From Amanita rubescens (Eukaryota; Basidiomycota; Agaricomycetes; Agaricales; Amanitaceae), in contig WION01000150.1 in the NCBI GenBank assembly GCA_015039365.1, positions 58,700 through 122,699 of the forward strand: a stretch of 64,000 bases of DNA, in the 5' to 3' direction. The position numbers and the translations under genes are program-made. Within the stretch, counting starts at the first letter, position 1. Each line of letters opens with the position of its first letter. Below the pieces are notes generated by a model. The model was not told the DNA's origin. It saw only the letters and a list, made by a program, of their open reading frames with translations, and searched no databases. Positions 32,302 through 44,368 of this stretch are shown piece after piece.

Positions 32302-35300
32302 TCAAGGCCACAGCGGTTCCGCAGCGGTGATATCTAAACCAGTCAACATGCCTCCTTCTCCTCTTTCGCTAACCAAGTCCAACAAACTACCGCTGGGCTG
32401 TTTATCTTCTTCCCCCACATACTCCAACAGGGCTTCAAACACCCCGGTTCTCTGCTGATATCTTAATCCTGAAGGAATGTCTTGCCCCCCGATGTCATTT
32501 TCTGCTCTCTTACCACGACTTCGAAACTCTGTTCCATCTGGGTGGTCCAGTAATGCATCCGGGTTTACGAACAACGTTACTCCAGTATCTTCCGTCATAT
32601 TTTCATCCGGGTCCCCCCCTTCAACATTCTTACCAAACTCGGAAATGTCGTTTGTCCAGCCGCAGTCGTCTTCATCTTCACTCTCACCTTCCTTCTCTTG
32701 TTCTGCATCGTCGTTGTCGTTGTCTTCTTCTGTTCCATCATTGAGCTCAAAGACCCTAGGCCTATGATCCAGTGATTCAGTGACTTGCGCGCGGTTGTCG
32801 TGGGATTTCTTTGAATCGTTTTTCATGCCCAAAGGAGGATCAGTATAGCCAACTGTTGAACCTGCACGAAGTGTCGAGGTTGAAGAAGTCCTTGAGCTCA
32901 ACCCCACATTTGCCGAGGGAGCAAGTAGACACTTCATTAAAGATCGGAATTCATCCGACTCCTTAGCGTCTGAATGATTGACAACGTTTGCAACTTCATT
33001 TTGGAGGAAGGTTAGGGCCTTGACTGCTGGCTGTTCTTCGCACATTTCACGATATCTAAAAGCATTTGTAATCTCAGTCTTCGGAAACGCGAATGAGCCA
33101 ACTCACTGCTGACTTCTTATCAGGAATTTTGCTCTGCGGGTGATCGTTTCAGACCCTGGCCTAAGACTTGTTACAAAGACAAAATAAACGTGATTGGAGC
33201 ATCCCTACCTGTGGAATTCAATCTTCCATAGATCATTTAGTCGTACCTCGTCTTGCCGTTGATCAACATCCGGTTGATTTTCCTTCTCAGCGTCAGACAC
33301 ATCCCCGCCGTCGCTACTGTTTCTCCTTTCGTTCCGTGGTGAAGATGCTTCTGGTAGGATGCTTTCGTCTACTCCGGAAATTCCCCCGTGGATGAACATG
33401 GCCTTCATCTTAGGATTGTAAACCATCGGACATGCATACCGAGATTTTGGTTTTGTATGCGTATCATATGAGGGAGAATCGTTCACAGAATAACCGGGGG
33501 GTGATTCCAAAAGTGATTTGGTCCATTTTCCGGGCTGTACTTCATACCTGTATACCCAGTACGTCATTTCTCCTTGTAGAAAGGATTTCTCGCCATTTCT
33601 ACCAGCGAGTCCAGAGATACTGGAGAAAGTAACGGGCACATTAGATTGTAAGACGAGGTATCGTATGGAAGGCACCTACACGTATATCTCTTTGAGATCT
33701 GGGTCAATGACTGCACTTTGGGCGAAGGACGGACCCGGCCCTCCAATCGCAGCCGAATCGGAAAAAATCTCTGTTGCGGTGTACGTTCTCAGATCAAAGG
33801 CATGCATGTCTGAGAGGATGGTGCCTTCTCGTTGCCCAGCGAAGATGTACAATATCCGTGTATTGGGGTCGAGTAGCATAGAGTGTCCTTGTGAGTAGGT
33901 TGAGTGGCAGGTCTATGATAGCAGTTCGTGCGACGTACCAAACCGAGGAGGTATTGATCCTTGTTGGGCACTCGCAGACGGCAACGACGGCCTGATAAAA
34001 GTTGATTCGAGATAACTTGCGATGGAACAAACCAGGAACCATACATTATACAACTCCATTTACTCCTCCGCACATTATAACAATACATTCCGGCACATTT
34101 CACGGTGTCCCACTCGCCATCGACAATTCTGCCGCCGAATACGTACAGCATTCTTGACTCACTGTCTAGTACCATTTGATGGTCGAAAACAAGCGGGGGA
34201 CCGCCAGACGACTGGTGAATATCTGTCAATGGCTGGACGTAAACTCGAAATCATTTTGTGTACCTACCGCTGTGTCGAAAGATAAGAAGTCCCATTTGCC
34301 TCCATCTACGCCTCGAGTATGATATCGATAGAACTCGGAGCAGTAATTTCCAGGACTTTCGTTAGTCCTAACATGTGCTGGGAGAACTGGAGGAGTCAAC
34401 GGTACCACTGACACATGGGCGAATTGCCTATGTTGCCATCTCATTGGCTGTATAGGAGTAGCGGCCGACGGTCCTGCGTTACTAACGGAACCACCTGGTG
34501 GACTTGCGTTAGCTCTAAGCTGATCTGAATCAGCTAGTCTGCCGAGGAGATATATGCTATTAGTTTTAGTGTCAAACACCATCTTGTGACATGAGCGAGG
34601 GCCAGGGGCATTCTGCTCTTGAGCGGTTCCCAGACTAAGTACTTTCCACTTATCTTTCTTGACGTCGTAAACCCAGAAATCGTCTAGGCACTTTTCTCCA
34701 TCGAAGCCACCGTGCAAATAGATGTGGTCATTCCCGGGATCTATGCACATTGCGTGACCTCCACGAGGACATGGAATATCGCCATCAGCGTCGGTACCAC
34801 GAAGAGGCTTAAAAGTTGCATAAGGCTGGCACGATTGGAGATAGGGACTGAATAAGCCAATGGACGAAAAATTATCCAGAAGTTGCTCTGCTTGAGACCA
34901 GTTCCCTCGAAGTACGACATTTGTATGCAGCTGTGTGACAAGGGGATGCTCCAGCGTCATAAAAGATCGGGACAAGATAAAATCAAACGGTGTAAGTAGA
35001 CGTCTCTGACGCATATGCTTTAGAAGATGGCGGAGAACGACAGCCTCCCTATACTGCGGATATATTAGAATGCACGTTAAGCGCAGTAAAACACGAGGGA
35101 ATTACTTGTTCATGTGCTCGTCTCACGCGTTCAACAACATCTGTATCTTTGATCCCCTGTAGGGCAACATGCCATATTGATGCATGATAGTTCTGTTGAT
35201 GAGCACTGGACGACCGAAGCATAAGGATCTGCATTGAGCCTTTTACTCGATGGGCGCCTACGAGAATGGCACAATCTTAACGAAACGTGTCGGAAAGTAC

Positions 35301-35844
35301 ACTCCTGCCCTGTTGACATGTCTGACGGGGAAACACTCCGAGATAATGTCGTTCCTTAGTCCAGAATGGACGACTTCTGTCATATGATCTTCTGACATGC
35401 CAACAAAAATCTTGAATTCTTTCATATTGCAAGGATGTGCTTTCGTTCATAATCCATCTTCAACATTGCGACGCTGCTATAACCACCTGTGATACGTACC
35501 TTTCGTAAACTCGTAATAACCATCAAAAACTCAGCAGTGTATCGATCTTTGGACCTCGTTCTCACCTTTCCAAATCTGATCGACTCTGCATGCATTTCTC
35601 AAGTTTGGCATATTACTAATAACGTAGGTAACTTACGAAGGACAGATACGGAATCCAGGCGAAGAAGAATCCATTGATAGGCTGCACCCTGATAAGCACT
35701 GCTCCATCTACTGGTAGGGTCACCGGGGTTTTCTACAATGATGTTCTCTGGAGCGTATCGATTACTGTAAGGACTACTCCCTGCGATGGAATATGTTAAG
35801 TTCTCTTTCTCCGAAGATGCGATGAACTGCGAGATTGGCAGCAT
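32302..35844 (-). CDS. Muskelin-like kelch-repeat protein
   Basis: N-terminal muskelin (discoidin-like) domain: MLPISQFIASSEKENLTYSI, then APENIIVENPGDPTSRWSS and YQWILLRLDSVSVL. The middle has a CTLH-like helical stretch (HTNVVLRGNWSQAEQLLDNF), followed by kelch repeats such as PRGGHAMCIDPGNDHIYLHG, GPRSCHKMVFDTKTNSIYLL and VFDHQMVLDSESRMLYVFGG. The tail (32302-33045) is acidic and disordered (NDDAEQEKEGESEDEDD). In animals muskelin is a subunit of the CTLH/GID E3 ubiquitin-ligase complex; a similar role here is inference. Multi-exon, read from ATG 35844. It faces the PB1 gene across 68 bp. Confidence 0.85.
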
Positions 35845-35912
35845 TCCCGCTACGTAAGTGAGAGCAAGAGTGACAGTTGGGGTCACAGAATAACGTGTGC
35901 ATTGTCTCAGCA
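35845..35912. promoter_or_regulatory. 68-bp head-to-head spacer
   Basis: Only 68 bp separate the muskelin ATG and the ATG of the PB1/nuclease/kinase-like gene. The promoters must overlap each other or the transcribed parts. Confidence 0.4.
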
Positions 35913-37945
35913 ATGGATTTGACAGAGTTCAAGCTATTCGAGCGTAACGGCATTAATCGACGTGTAGTATTCCCCGAACGTCCTACATGGGAGGCTCTTG
36001 CCACTCGTATTAGCGGGCTCTATGGCATACCCCTAAATCAGGTCGCCGTCTCATACGTGAACGCAGAAAACGAGGAATTTACAATGAATACTGAGGAAGA
36101 GCTGAAGCAATTTTGCCAAGCATGCAAACCGTCTACCGCCATCAAGTTGGTTGTCCAGGATGTTGTTCTTCGCTCGGAGGCCCCGGCCGCTGGTGAGTGG
36201 GAGTCAATCTCCGCAGCTGAGCGTTGCTGACGAGATTCCGCCCGAAATTCCTTTTACTTTACCACCTCCACGATTTGAACTGCGTTCGTGCCCTTGGTCG
36301 CCAAAATCATCTGCTTGTACTGACACTCGTTTCCAGACAGCAGTGAAAAGAAAACGCGATGACCCTAGTTAGTCCTCTTCTGATACAGCCCAAACCAAGT
36401 ACTAATCACGCTATAGTTGACGTATCGGAAAAATTATTTAATCTATGGGCAACACCGGTCAAGCAGGATCTCTTGAATCTGAGCGGATACCTTGAAAGGC
36501 CTCTTAATCCAGATTGGAAGATCCCCATGTCGCACGCCGAATGGAAGAAGTACTTGTACAGTGGAGGTCGTGACCAGGCATGCCACGACCAAGACCTCGG
36601 CTTGTTGTTTAAGCAATGCGAAGATGAAATTGCCACAGAGGCTGAACATCAGTTGAAGACGGTAATTATGCGGAATCCAGACATGGGCGGTACTGAAGAT
36701 TCATTTCATGGATTCTGGGATAACAACATCCGAAATACCCTCGAACTATGCTTGAAAGCTAGGTGTATTCGGAATAGCAACCAGGGTACAGACACCGGAC
36801 TGTTGCGACCTGACTTTGGTCTCCTACTCTCCGACTCCTGCGTATTTCGAGGCGAAGAAAGGAAAGGGACCGATAGCAGGAACGAAGCTAAAAATGAACT
36901 CAAAGACAAGACCCGATGGGCTTATGATCCGGCCCCCTATGTTCTCGGTTAGTAGTCGTTCGTGCCTGAGTAGGCTTTTAGTCATTCCTTCTTTGGGGGT
37001 CTAGGTTATCACGCCAATGGGGCCAGCGTCACCCTCGCATCTATATTGCCATCAAAGGATGGAAGCCTTCAGGTTGTGGATCTAATAACGGCTGATCTTT
37101 CTTGGCGACGTGAACGTATCAAGAATGCCTCAAGGATGATCAAGATGTGTGGCATTCTCCGGTGGCTTCAGCAGCTTATCGGAGAAGGCAAAGATATAGA
37201 TATGTTTTTGCAGGCCCCGTGGGCACCTTTCTTCTATTGTCATCTGGTACATTGACTCCAGGCTCAGCGAGGGTGGAAAGTCGATTGCATTTTATTCAAA
37301 ATATGTGCGGAAGACGTATGGATCAGGGGGTGGGATCGATGGCGAAGGGGGTGAGGCCGATGGCAAAGAGCGCGTCGAACATCTACAGAAGATCTATGCG
37401 TCATTGGTTTCGAAGGATGTCCCTAACGTTGACCAGCTTAAGAAAGCCGAAATTCTGCACCGTAAATATGGTTCATTCGTCGATCTGGAGCCAGTAGGCA
37501 TCAGCAAAGGTCCTAAATCACTCTTGGATGTTCGAAATGCTGCAGTGTGCGTCCTCGAAGCTCTCAAGCTAGTCTCGATTTCTTCTACTTCATTAACTAA
37601 TGCTCTAGTCAGGTAGCCCACGCTGATCCGCCAGTATTTCATCGCGATATCCGTTGGCCCAATATTATGCAAAGCCGTGAAGACCCTTCCAAGTGGTTTC
37701 TGATCGACTGGGAAGATGCTTCCTTTGCCCCAACGAAAGCAATGCCACACTTGAACCATGCTTCGCATTCACCAAAGGTATATAAAGATAATCATGGTGC
37801 AGATGTGGATATATGGGCAGTTGGGCGACTCTTAATCACCGCACGATGGCAGACTCCAGCTCTCAAGGACCTTGGACAGAGGATGATGGACGGCCATGTT
37901 TTGAGTGCTGAGCAGGGACTGAAAGAAATATGTGATCTCCCCTAA
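35913..37945 (+). CDS. PB1 + PD-(D/E)XK-like + kinase-like fusion protein (effector-type)
   Basis: Exons 35913-36192, 36341-36367, 36417-36947 and from 37005 join in phase. Residues 1-90 form a PB1/ubiquitin-like header (FKLFERNGINRRVVFPERPT, VSYVNAENEEFTMNTEEELK). A short basic link (KRKRDDP) leads to an alpha/beta region with LLRPDFGLLLSDSCVFRGEE followed by RKG, which resembles the PD...ExK core of restriction-like nucleases (36803-36868). Then a kinase-like half: GKSIAFYSKYVRKTYG, FHRDIRWPNIM (catalytic-loop HRD...N; Asp codon 37646-37648), WFLIDWEDA (DFG position) and DIWAVGRLL. Known families with similar layout in agarics and in Crinkler-type proteins combine a ubiquitin-like header with nuclease and kinase domains; membership is inferred. 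Intron 1 (148 nt) is longer than usual, so the PB1 part could be a separate 105-codon gene ending at 36230. Confidence 0.68.
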
Positions 37946-39342
37946 TTCTGATTCTATTTGTACATTGTCTTGTTGCCCTTTCCGCATCTTGACCCATTGC
38001 TTCTGCAGAATACAGACCCTCAAGCTCCCGGATCCAGGCCGCCCAACCGCGCCCTTACCCCATTCATCGCCCAACTCTGTGACTTCGCCTAATACGGAGG
38101 GACGAAGAAGAGAGGATTGGCGAGCAGTGGGCGCCGGTGTTCTCCGCTTTCCCGTCGCACGCACAAAACTTGAAGCAAATCAGGATTCGGGATGAAAGCG
38201 CTTGCTAGATCCATATAGAACTCTAGACTCTTATTCTTCCTATGCGAGATATCCTTATCTGACGTTTAACCTAATACATTCCGTCTAAAATTCCGTCTAA
38301 ACTGTTACTCGCATGTTATGCCCTTGTGTGACGGAGACAAGGTAGTCCAGGGAAAACAAAGTGGTATATGAGATGCGGAAGGTCATCTCGTTCTTCCGAA
38401 AACGAGCTAAAGCGCCCTGCGAGACTGTCCAGTTGCGCGGAATCGTATCACTCACAAGCCTCCCCACATTCAACGTTCGAGCCAGAGGGTAGGGGGGAAG
38501 CTTTGTGGCGAAAGACGACGGGCTGAGTCGGAGGGGTCGGGTACATAGAATCAATTGCTACCAGAGTAGAAACTTCGCCCGAGATTGGCCATTCTCTGAT
38601 TCGATTAGTGGATGTTCAACAGCCCAAGTCAAGTGTTTAGCATTGGGGATGCGTCGGAGCGTGGCAAACTCCACCATTCGCGTTGGGAGTGTGATGCCAT
38701 GATGAGCTAGCACGACCTCCCCTGAATTGGGCCCTTTCCACATCCTGATCGTGAATGCAATCGGAATTTCGATAAAGGTACACTCGCCTGGAAATGATCA
38801 TTGGGTCTGTGCACCATAAGACTCTCTGCAAATCCCCACGACGTTTCAAGTTGTCGTGATTCCGAAATCTTGATCCCTTCCGCCGTAATGGTGGCAATTT
38901 GGTACTAGAGCGCTTGGGATATGTGAATGTTACCGATGGTTCGATAAAATAGCACACGCATCCGCTAGTATTGATCGGCGGTCTTGGTACGGAAGTCACA
39001 ATACGTGACATGTCATGATGCTCCCCTTTTGGGAGGAGCGTCAATCATCACAACCATACTATAACTTTGTGTGTTTTCCACCTACCGCCACAATTACACT
39101 GATTTTAACGCGTCCATTGACAAGGAATCTGAGCACAAAGAAGCGCTTGTAATCAGAGCTCTTGACGACGATGCGAGCTCCTTTCGAGCTAGAAAAGGGT
39201 CCGTAAGGGGCATAGATCGAGACGAGAAATCATTCCGTTACGCGTTTCTAGCCCCTAACTCTCCCTCCTATTTACAATGAACTTGAACGATATATAAATT
39301 TGTGGTGGGTGAATTTAATTTTCCTATTTTTCCTCGTTGACC
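37946..39342. other. Intergenic region with unassigned minus-strand frames
   Basis: About 1.4 kb. Minus-strand frames at 38297-38554, 38558-38743 and 38637-39044 overlap and could be exons of a small unknown gene (for example MVEFATLRRIPNAKHLTWAV), but no family, clear start or clean splicing was found. The right end (about 39200-39342) is the likely promoter of the subtilase gene. Confidence 0.3.
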
Positions 39343-42300
39343 ATGAAGTTTCTAAACATCTTACTTCTGCTTGCTGGCATAGCGTCAGCAAAACTTCCTG
39401 CCGATCAAAATCGGTTCATTGTCGAGCTTTCTCCGACTTCCAATGAACTTAGCCTAGAGAACCACCGGGTATGTGCATTAACCAGATTCAAGGAGTTCCT
39501 CTGAGTAGCGTTCTAGTCGCATGAGCTTCTCTATACTTCTTTGAGAAAGCAAAATGTTCCGTTTCGGGTTGATAGGGAATATGAGTCTGACGGTGTATTC
39601 CTTGGGGTCGCTGTCACACTGAACGTTAGTCTATTGTATTTTAGTTTCCGCCCGTCTGCTAACCTATCGCAGGATCACGAAGTATGACCTTTTTAATAAA
39701 AAGGAAATTGATCCTTATGCCTCGCAGGATGTCTCGACAGTCGCTAATACACCAGGTGTCGTTGCCGTCAGGCCCGTTAAGCTGTTACAAACCCTTAAGT
39801 ATGCTGGGACTCTGTCGCCGTGTGTTGCAGTGGCTGAATTATTTCACCAAGCCCCATTAATATGCGAGCAATCGGTGATGCTGATGTCGCGAAACAGCCT
39901 TACGACGGGCAAAGTACTCATGTTATGACTGTTCGTCTTCACGTCATCGAGGTGATACTCGACTCAATGTTGTCCTAGGGAGTGAACAAACTTCATGCAG
40001 AGGGGGTCACGGGAAAGGGGATAAAAATCGGAATGTGAGCCTCTTTACCAAATTTAACCCACAATCCATTAACCATGCATTCATTGAAGAATCGATACTG
40101 GTGAATATCAATGTTAAAATGTGTAACTCTCGACGCTTACGTCGTTTGTAGGGATTGACTACACGCATCCTTTGCTTGGAGGTGGCTTTGGTCCTGGCCA
40201 CAAGGTGATTGGAGGATATGACTTTGTCGGGAATGCATATAATGGTTGGAACACCGCCGAGCCCTCTCTCTCTTTGCTTACGGCTATAACAGGCTCAAAT
40301 ACCCCTCAGCCGGGACCGCACCCTTTAGATCAGTGCAATGGTGAGGCATTTCACACTTTCGTCCTGGTAGAAAACTAATCATGTTGTCAGGGCATGGAAC
40401 ACATGTTGCTGTGAGGCAATTTATTTCACAACGCGTGGGCTCTCTACAATGACGGAAACGCAGGGAATTATTGGCGCAAATCCAAACAATGCATGGAACA
40501 TTAGCGGTGTTGCCTATGACGCCGAGCTTATGGCTTATCGAGTCTTTGGGTGTTCTGGATTCGTGACAGACGACAGTCAGTGTCCTTTTCCTACTCCACT
40601 TATGCTCCAAGGTGATAAATTTTATATGCAGTAATTATAGATGCTCTCTTGCGAGGTTATAAAGAGGGAAATGACATTTTGACCTTATCTCTCGGAGGCG
40701 CAGATGGCTGGACGGAATCGTCAAGTGCAGTTGTTGCGAGTAGGATAGCAGGCCTAGGAAAGGTGGTTACAATTGCTGCTGGTAACGATGTGCGTTGGCT
40801 TCACTGGACCGTAGTCATGACAACTTGCTTACTTATATGTCAGGGCTCATCTGGTGCTTGGTATACTTCTGCTCCCGGTGACGGCATTAACGTCATGTCA
40901 ATCGCGAGTGCTGACAAGTTCGTTCTGTTCGATTCGACTTTGGTTGGTGAGCTAACGTCGAATTCTTACAGCACAGTTATTCGCGTACAGCAGGCCACCG
41001 TCGGTGGCGTGAAGCATACCCCTATTGTCTATTCATCTCTGTTCCCCTTGCCTGTCAAGGGCGCCTTTCCTATCTATGCCACATCCAATGACACAACTAT
41101 ATCCGATGATGCGTGCGACCCGTTACCTGCTAGCACACCCGATTTATCTTCACATCTGGTTATCATTCGGAGAGGAACGTGCACATTTGTGAGTCTTGGG
41201 GGTTGTACAAGACTTGCAGATACTAAGAACGAATACAGGTACAAAAGTTGGCGAATGTGGCAGCTAAGGGGGGGCAAGTCGCACTGATATACGAGTGAGA
41301 TTGGTCCAGAATTACTTGTAACGCTAATTCATTACCTATTGCAGCAACGGCAAAGGATTCTCGTACATTTCAGCAGGCAACTATACAGCAGCGATGATTC
41401 AAGCCTCCAACGGCGAGTTCGTAAGTATTCCAACCTTCAACGAAATTTGCTCAGCCAACTCATTTTCGATAGCTAGTTAAACAGTTCGCGGCTGGCGCAC
41501 ATATCACAATAACATTCCCTCAAACTGGCGCTTCTGTTAATTTCCTGAACCCGACTGGTGGCCTCGTGTCAACGTTTTCTTCGTGAGTAGCGTTACCATT
41601 GTTACGCACCATATACAAACCATTCTGTAGGTACGGGCCTTCCGACGACTTCTTTTTCAAACCGGCCGTTACTGCTCCAGGTGGAAACATCTTGTCGACC
41701 TTACCCGTTCCGCTTGGCTCGTTTGGCGTATTGTCTGGCACGTCGATGGCCACGCCGTTCGTTGCTGGTAGTGCCGCCCTACTACTTCAGGTAAAAGGGC
41801 GACGTGCCACTGTCGCGCGTTCTGCGCGTTCTCTATTCGAGACGACTGCAAAGGTTATCCCATCAAGCAATGTCGCGAGTAACTCGCTTCAGACGGCAGC
41901 ACAACAAGGGGCTGGCCTGATCCAGGTCCATAACGCTCTTCGTTACACAACCGTCGTAACGCCCGGCGAGCTCATTCTGAACGACACTGCTCATTTTCAA
42001 GGAAGGTCGGTAAAACATTTATAAATAACTTATTCATCCATAGGCTGAAGCAGTAGTAGGCATACGATTACCGTGACGAACACTGGTCACTCTATCGAAA
42101 CATATAAAGTAAAACATTTACCAGCAGGTACTGCCATTACAGTTCAATCGGTAAGAGCATGCATTCGTTCTATACCTCGGGACTCTTTTGATGTAGTTTA
42201 GAATTCCATCCAATCAAACATTGGACCGGTACCACTCAGGAATCAATATGCAACTGTCAAGTTTTCGAAGTCAAGTTTCAAGCTGAATCCAGGCAGCACC

Positions 42301-42982
42301 ACGAAGTTTGACGTAACCGTCAGTCCGCCCCATGGGGTCAACCCTTCAACATTCCCTGTGTATTCCGGTTTTATCCAGATCGAAGGTGGTGCCTGAAAAG
42401 CTGCACGTGTCGTACATTGGTCTCGCGGCGTCTCTTATTGACAGGACAGTCCTTGACAATACAACCGCGTTCTTTGGCTTCCGGCTGCCTGGAATTCTAA
42501 ATTCCAGCGGCCAACTACAAACGGGGCCTGCGAACTATACTTTTACCAACGGCGATGTTCCGAAAATGGTCTTCCGGTGGGTGCCGAAATGGATAATTGT
42601 AGTGCTCTAGAGTGACGAGGACCACTTACAGCTTAGTCTTTGGGACTCCTTTGCTTCGAATCGACCTGGTAAATCCCGACGTCAAACTGGGAAGAAAAGT
42701 GCCGATTATCGGCGCTATTACCAAGTTCGACTATCTCACTCGAAATAACGCGGTAAGTTGAGAAGATTCTAGCGGGCTCCGACTTAACTAAGAATTGGGC
42801 AGGATCCTCAGGACAATGGGTACGACACATTTACATTGCAGGCCCCTGCATTCGCCAATGGTACAACAATCGCAAACGGTTCCTATAAATTCCTGCTGAG
42901 GGCCTTGCGAGTGACTGGGAACCGTAACAGGGGAGCAGACTATGATACATGGCTGAGCCCTCTGGTTAACTTTAGGGCATAA
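39343..42982 (+). CDS. Secreted subtilisin-like serine protease with PA domain; catalytic residues on micro-exons
   Basis: S8 peptidase of the minor-extracellular-protease (Vpr) type. Signal peptide MKFLNILLLLAGIASA, then an inhibitor-type propeptide (NRFIVELSPTS...DVSTVANTPGVVAV). The catalytic Asp (IIDTGIDYTHP) is coded by an 11-nt exon at 40090-40100; the catalytic His (GHGTHVA) by a 20-nt exon at 40391-40410; a likely 9-nt exon at 39673-39681 adds DHE to the propeptide. The PA domain (LVIIRRGTCTF and GKGFSYISAGNYTAAMIQAS) is inserted before the catalytic Ser motif GTSMATPFVAG (near 41740). A C-terminal Fn3-like region follows (VTNTGHSIETYK, FTNGDVPKMVFR), ending LSPLVNFRA with stop 42980-42982. 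More than ten introns. The protein is probably extracellular. Confidence 0.87.
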
Positions 42983-44368
42983 AATCTGTTCAGATGTTCC
43001 ATGTATAATATGGTGACCTTGGCTATCTAATAATTGTTCTGAACATTGAAACTACTTTCACTTTCGTATGAGTTTTTCTCACCTGTAACCGCTTGAATAT
43101 TGAATATCTCACCCACAACTTGGCACCATATGAGCGAGATTTTACAGTAGGTACCTAACTGAATTCCAAACAATGCGAGCAACCCAAACGAAAGTGATAG
43201 ACGGGCGAGTGGCGAGCAACTGTAACGAGGGAAAGGTGGTCAGATGAAAGTAGATGACCTCTGCGTAGTACAACCACTCCCAATATCGTCAACGTTAAAA
43301 ATAGATTAGACTCGACACAAAAATAGATGGTCTATTTACAGCTGTCTTGGCCCTGCGCGAGGTTTTCACTGGGCACCGATGTCGGGTACGAGGTACTTGG
43401 GCAAGGAGCATATATATGTTCTTGGTGCTAATTGTTACCTGCAATGTCTCACATGGCTCATAGTGCAAACGCTTCGCCTCCAACTTCATGGTAAACAGAG
43501 TGTCACGTCCTGGCCCCTCAACTATTGGTCCTTACGGGAGTATGAATTGGTTAACTTGACGGATCCCAAACGCGCTCCGCCTTGCCCTCCCGCGCGCGCG
43601 AGATTCACCTCCGAACCTTCGATAATTCAAAAGCAGACATCCCGCAATCAGAGAGTATAATGAAACAAACAACAGTATACATTTTGCCAGAGTGCCTATA
43701 TTTATATATACCATATGTACAGTACGCACGCAAAGCGTAACATGTCCATCGACTCGTAAGATATGGGTTATTGTACTACTTACTCGGATTCAAAAAAAAT
43801 GCCAGAGAAAGAAGGAAAAGAAAATTCCCTACGTATACAAGCGACCATGTGAACGACCTTGATTGTGATTTGCGGAAAAAAGAGAGAAGAACCTATGTGC
43901 GGTCGCGGCGACTGTTGCTGAGATGACTGGACGACGACGGGATTCCTCGAGTATTGTGTGTATGTGTCTGAAGCCAAATACAAGTAATGCATGCCAGTTA
44001 ATGAACACTAGTAATTGCGTAAGACAAGAAAGAATGAAAAAATATGCGAGCTTGTGCAAGTATATATCATTGTATGTATTGGCAGTGATGTACGCGTATA
44101 CAAGGTGAGGGGGGATACAGCGGTAACTAGGCAGACAGGACAGATAGAAGAGGATAGACGAAGAGGAGAGTGAAAGGAATGGCCGACGATGTATACCCAG
44201 ACAGTGCCATTGACAACACAATCGGAACGGAAGAGGAAAAGGGAGAAAAGTGTCAGAACACCATGGCGCGAAGCAACGTGGAGAATAAAGAAAAAAAGTA
44301 AGAAAGTTAAAAGAGAAAGATACAAAAACACAATAGCACCTTGATGAGCGCTGTATTATTATATACAT
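42983..44368. other. Intergenic region between convergent subtilase and CCR4 genes
   Basis: About 1.4 kb, AT-rich in the middle, with a short GC-repeat CGCGCGCG near 43595. Frames here are low-complexity or start at non-ATG codons. It probably carries two 3' UTRs. No gene was supported. Confidence 0.4.

Noticed and set aside
36193..36216. 24-nt intron GTGAGT...GCAG in the PB1 gene
   Set aside because: Too short for this genome's introns, and removing it leaves the frame at the same stop.
43829..44368. Minus-strand 179-codon Leu/Phe/Ser-rich frame
   Set aside because: Low complexity, no ATG-supported family, lies in the 3' flank of CCR4.
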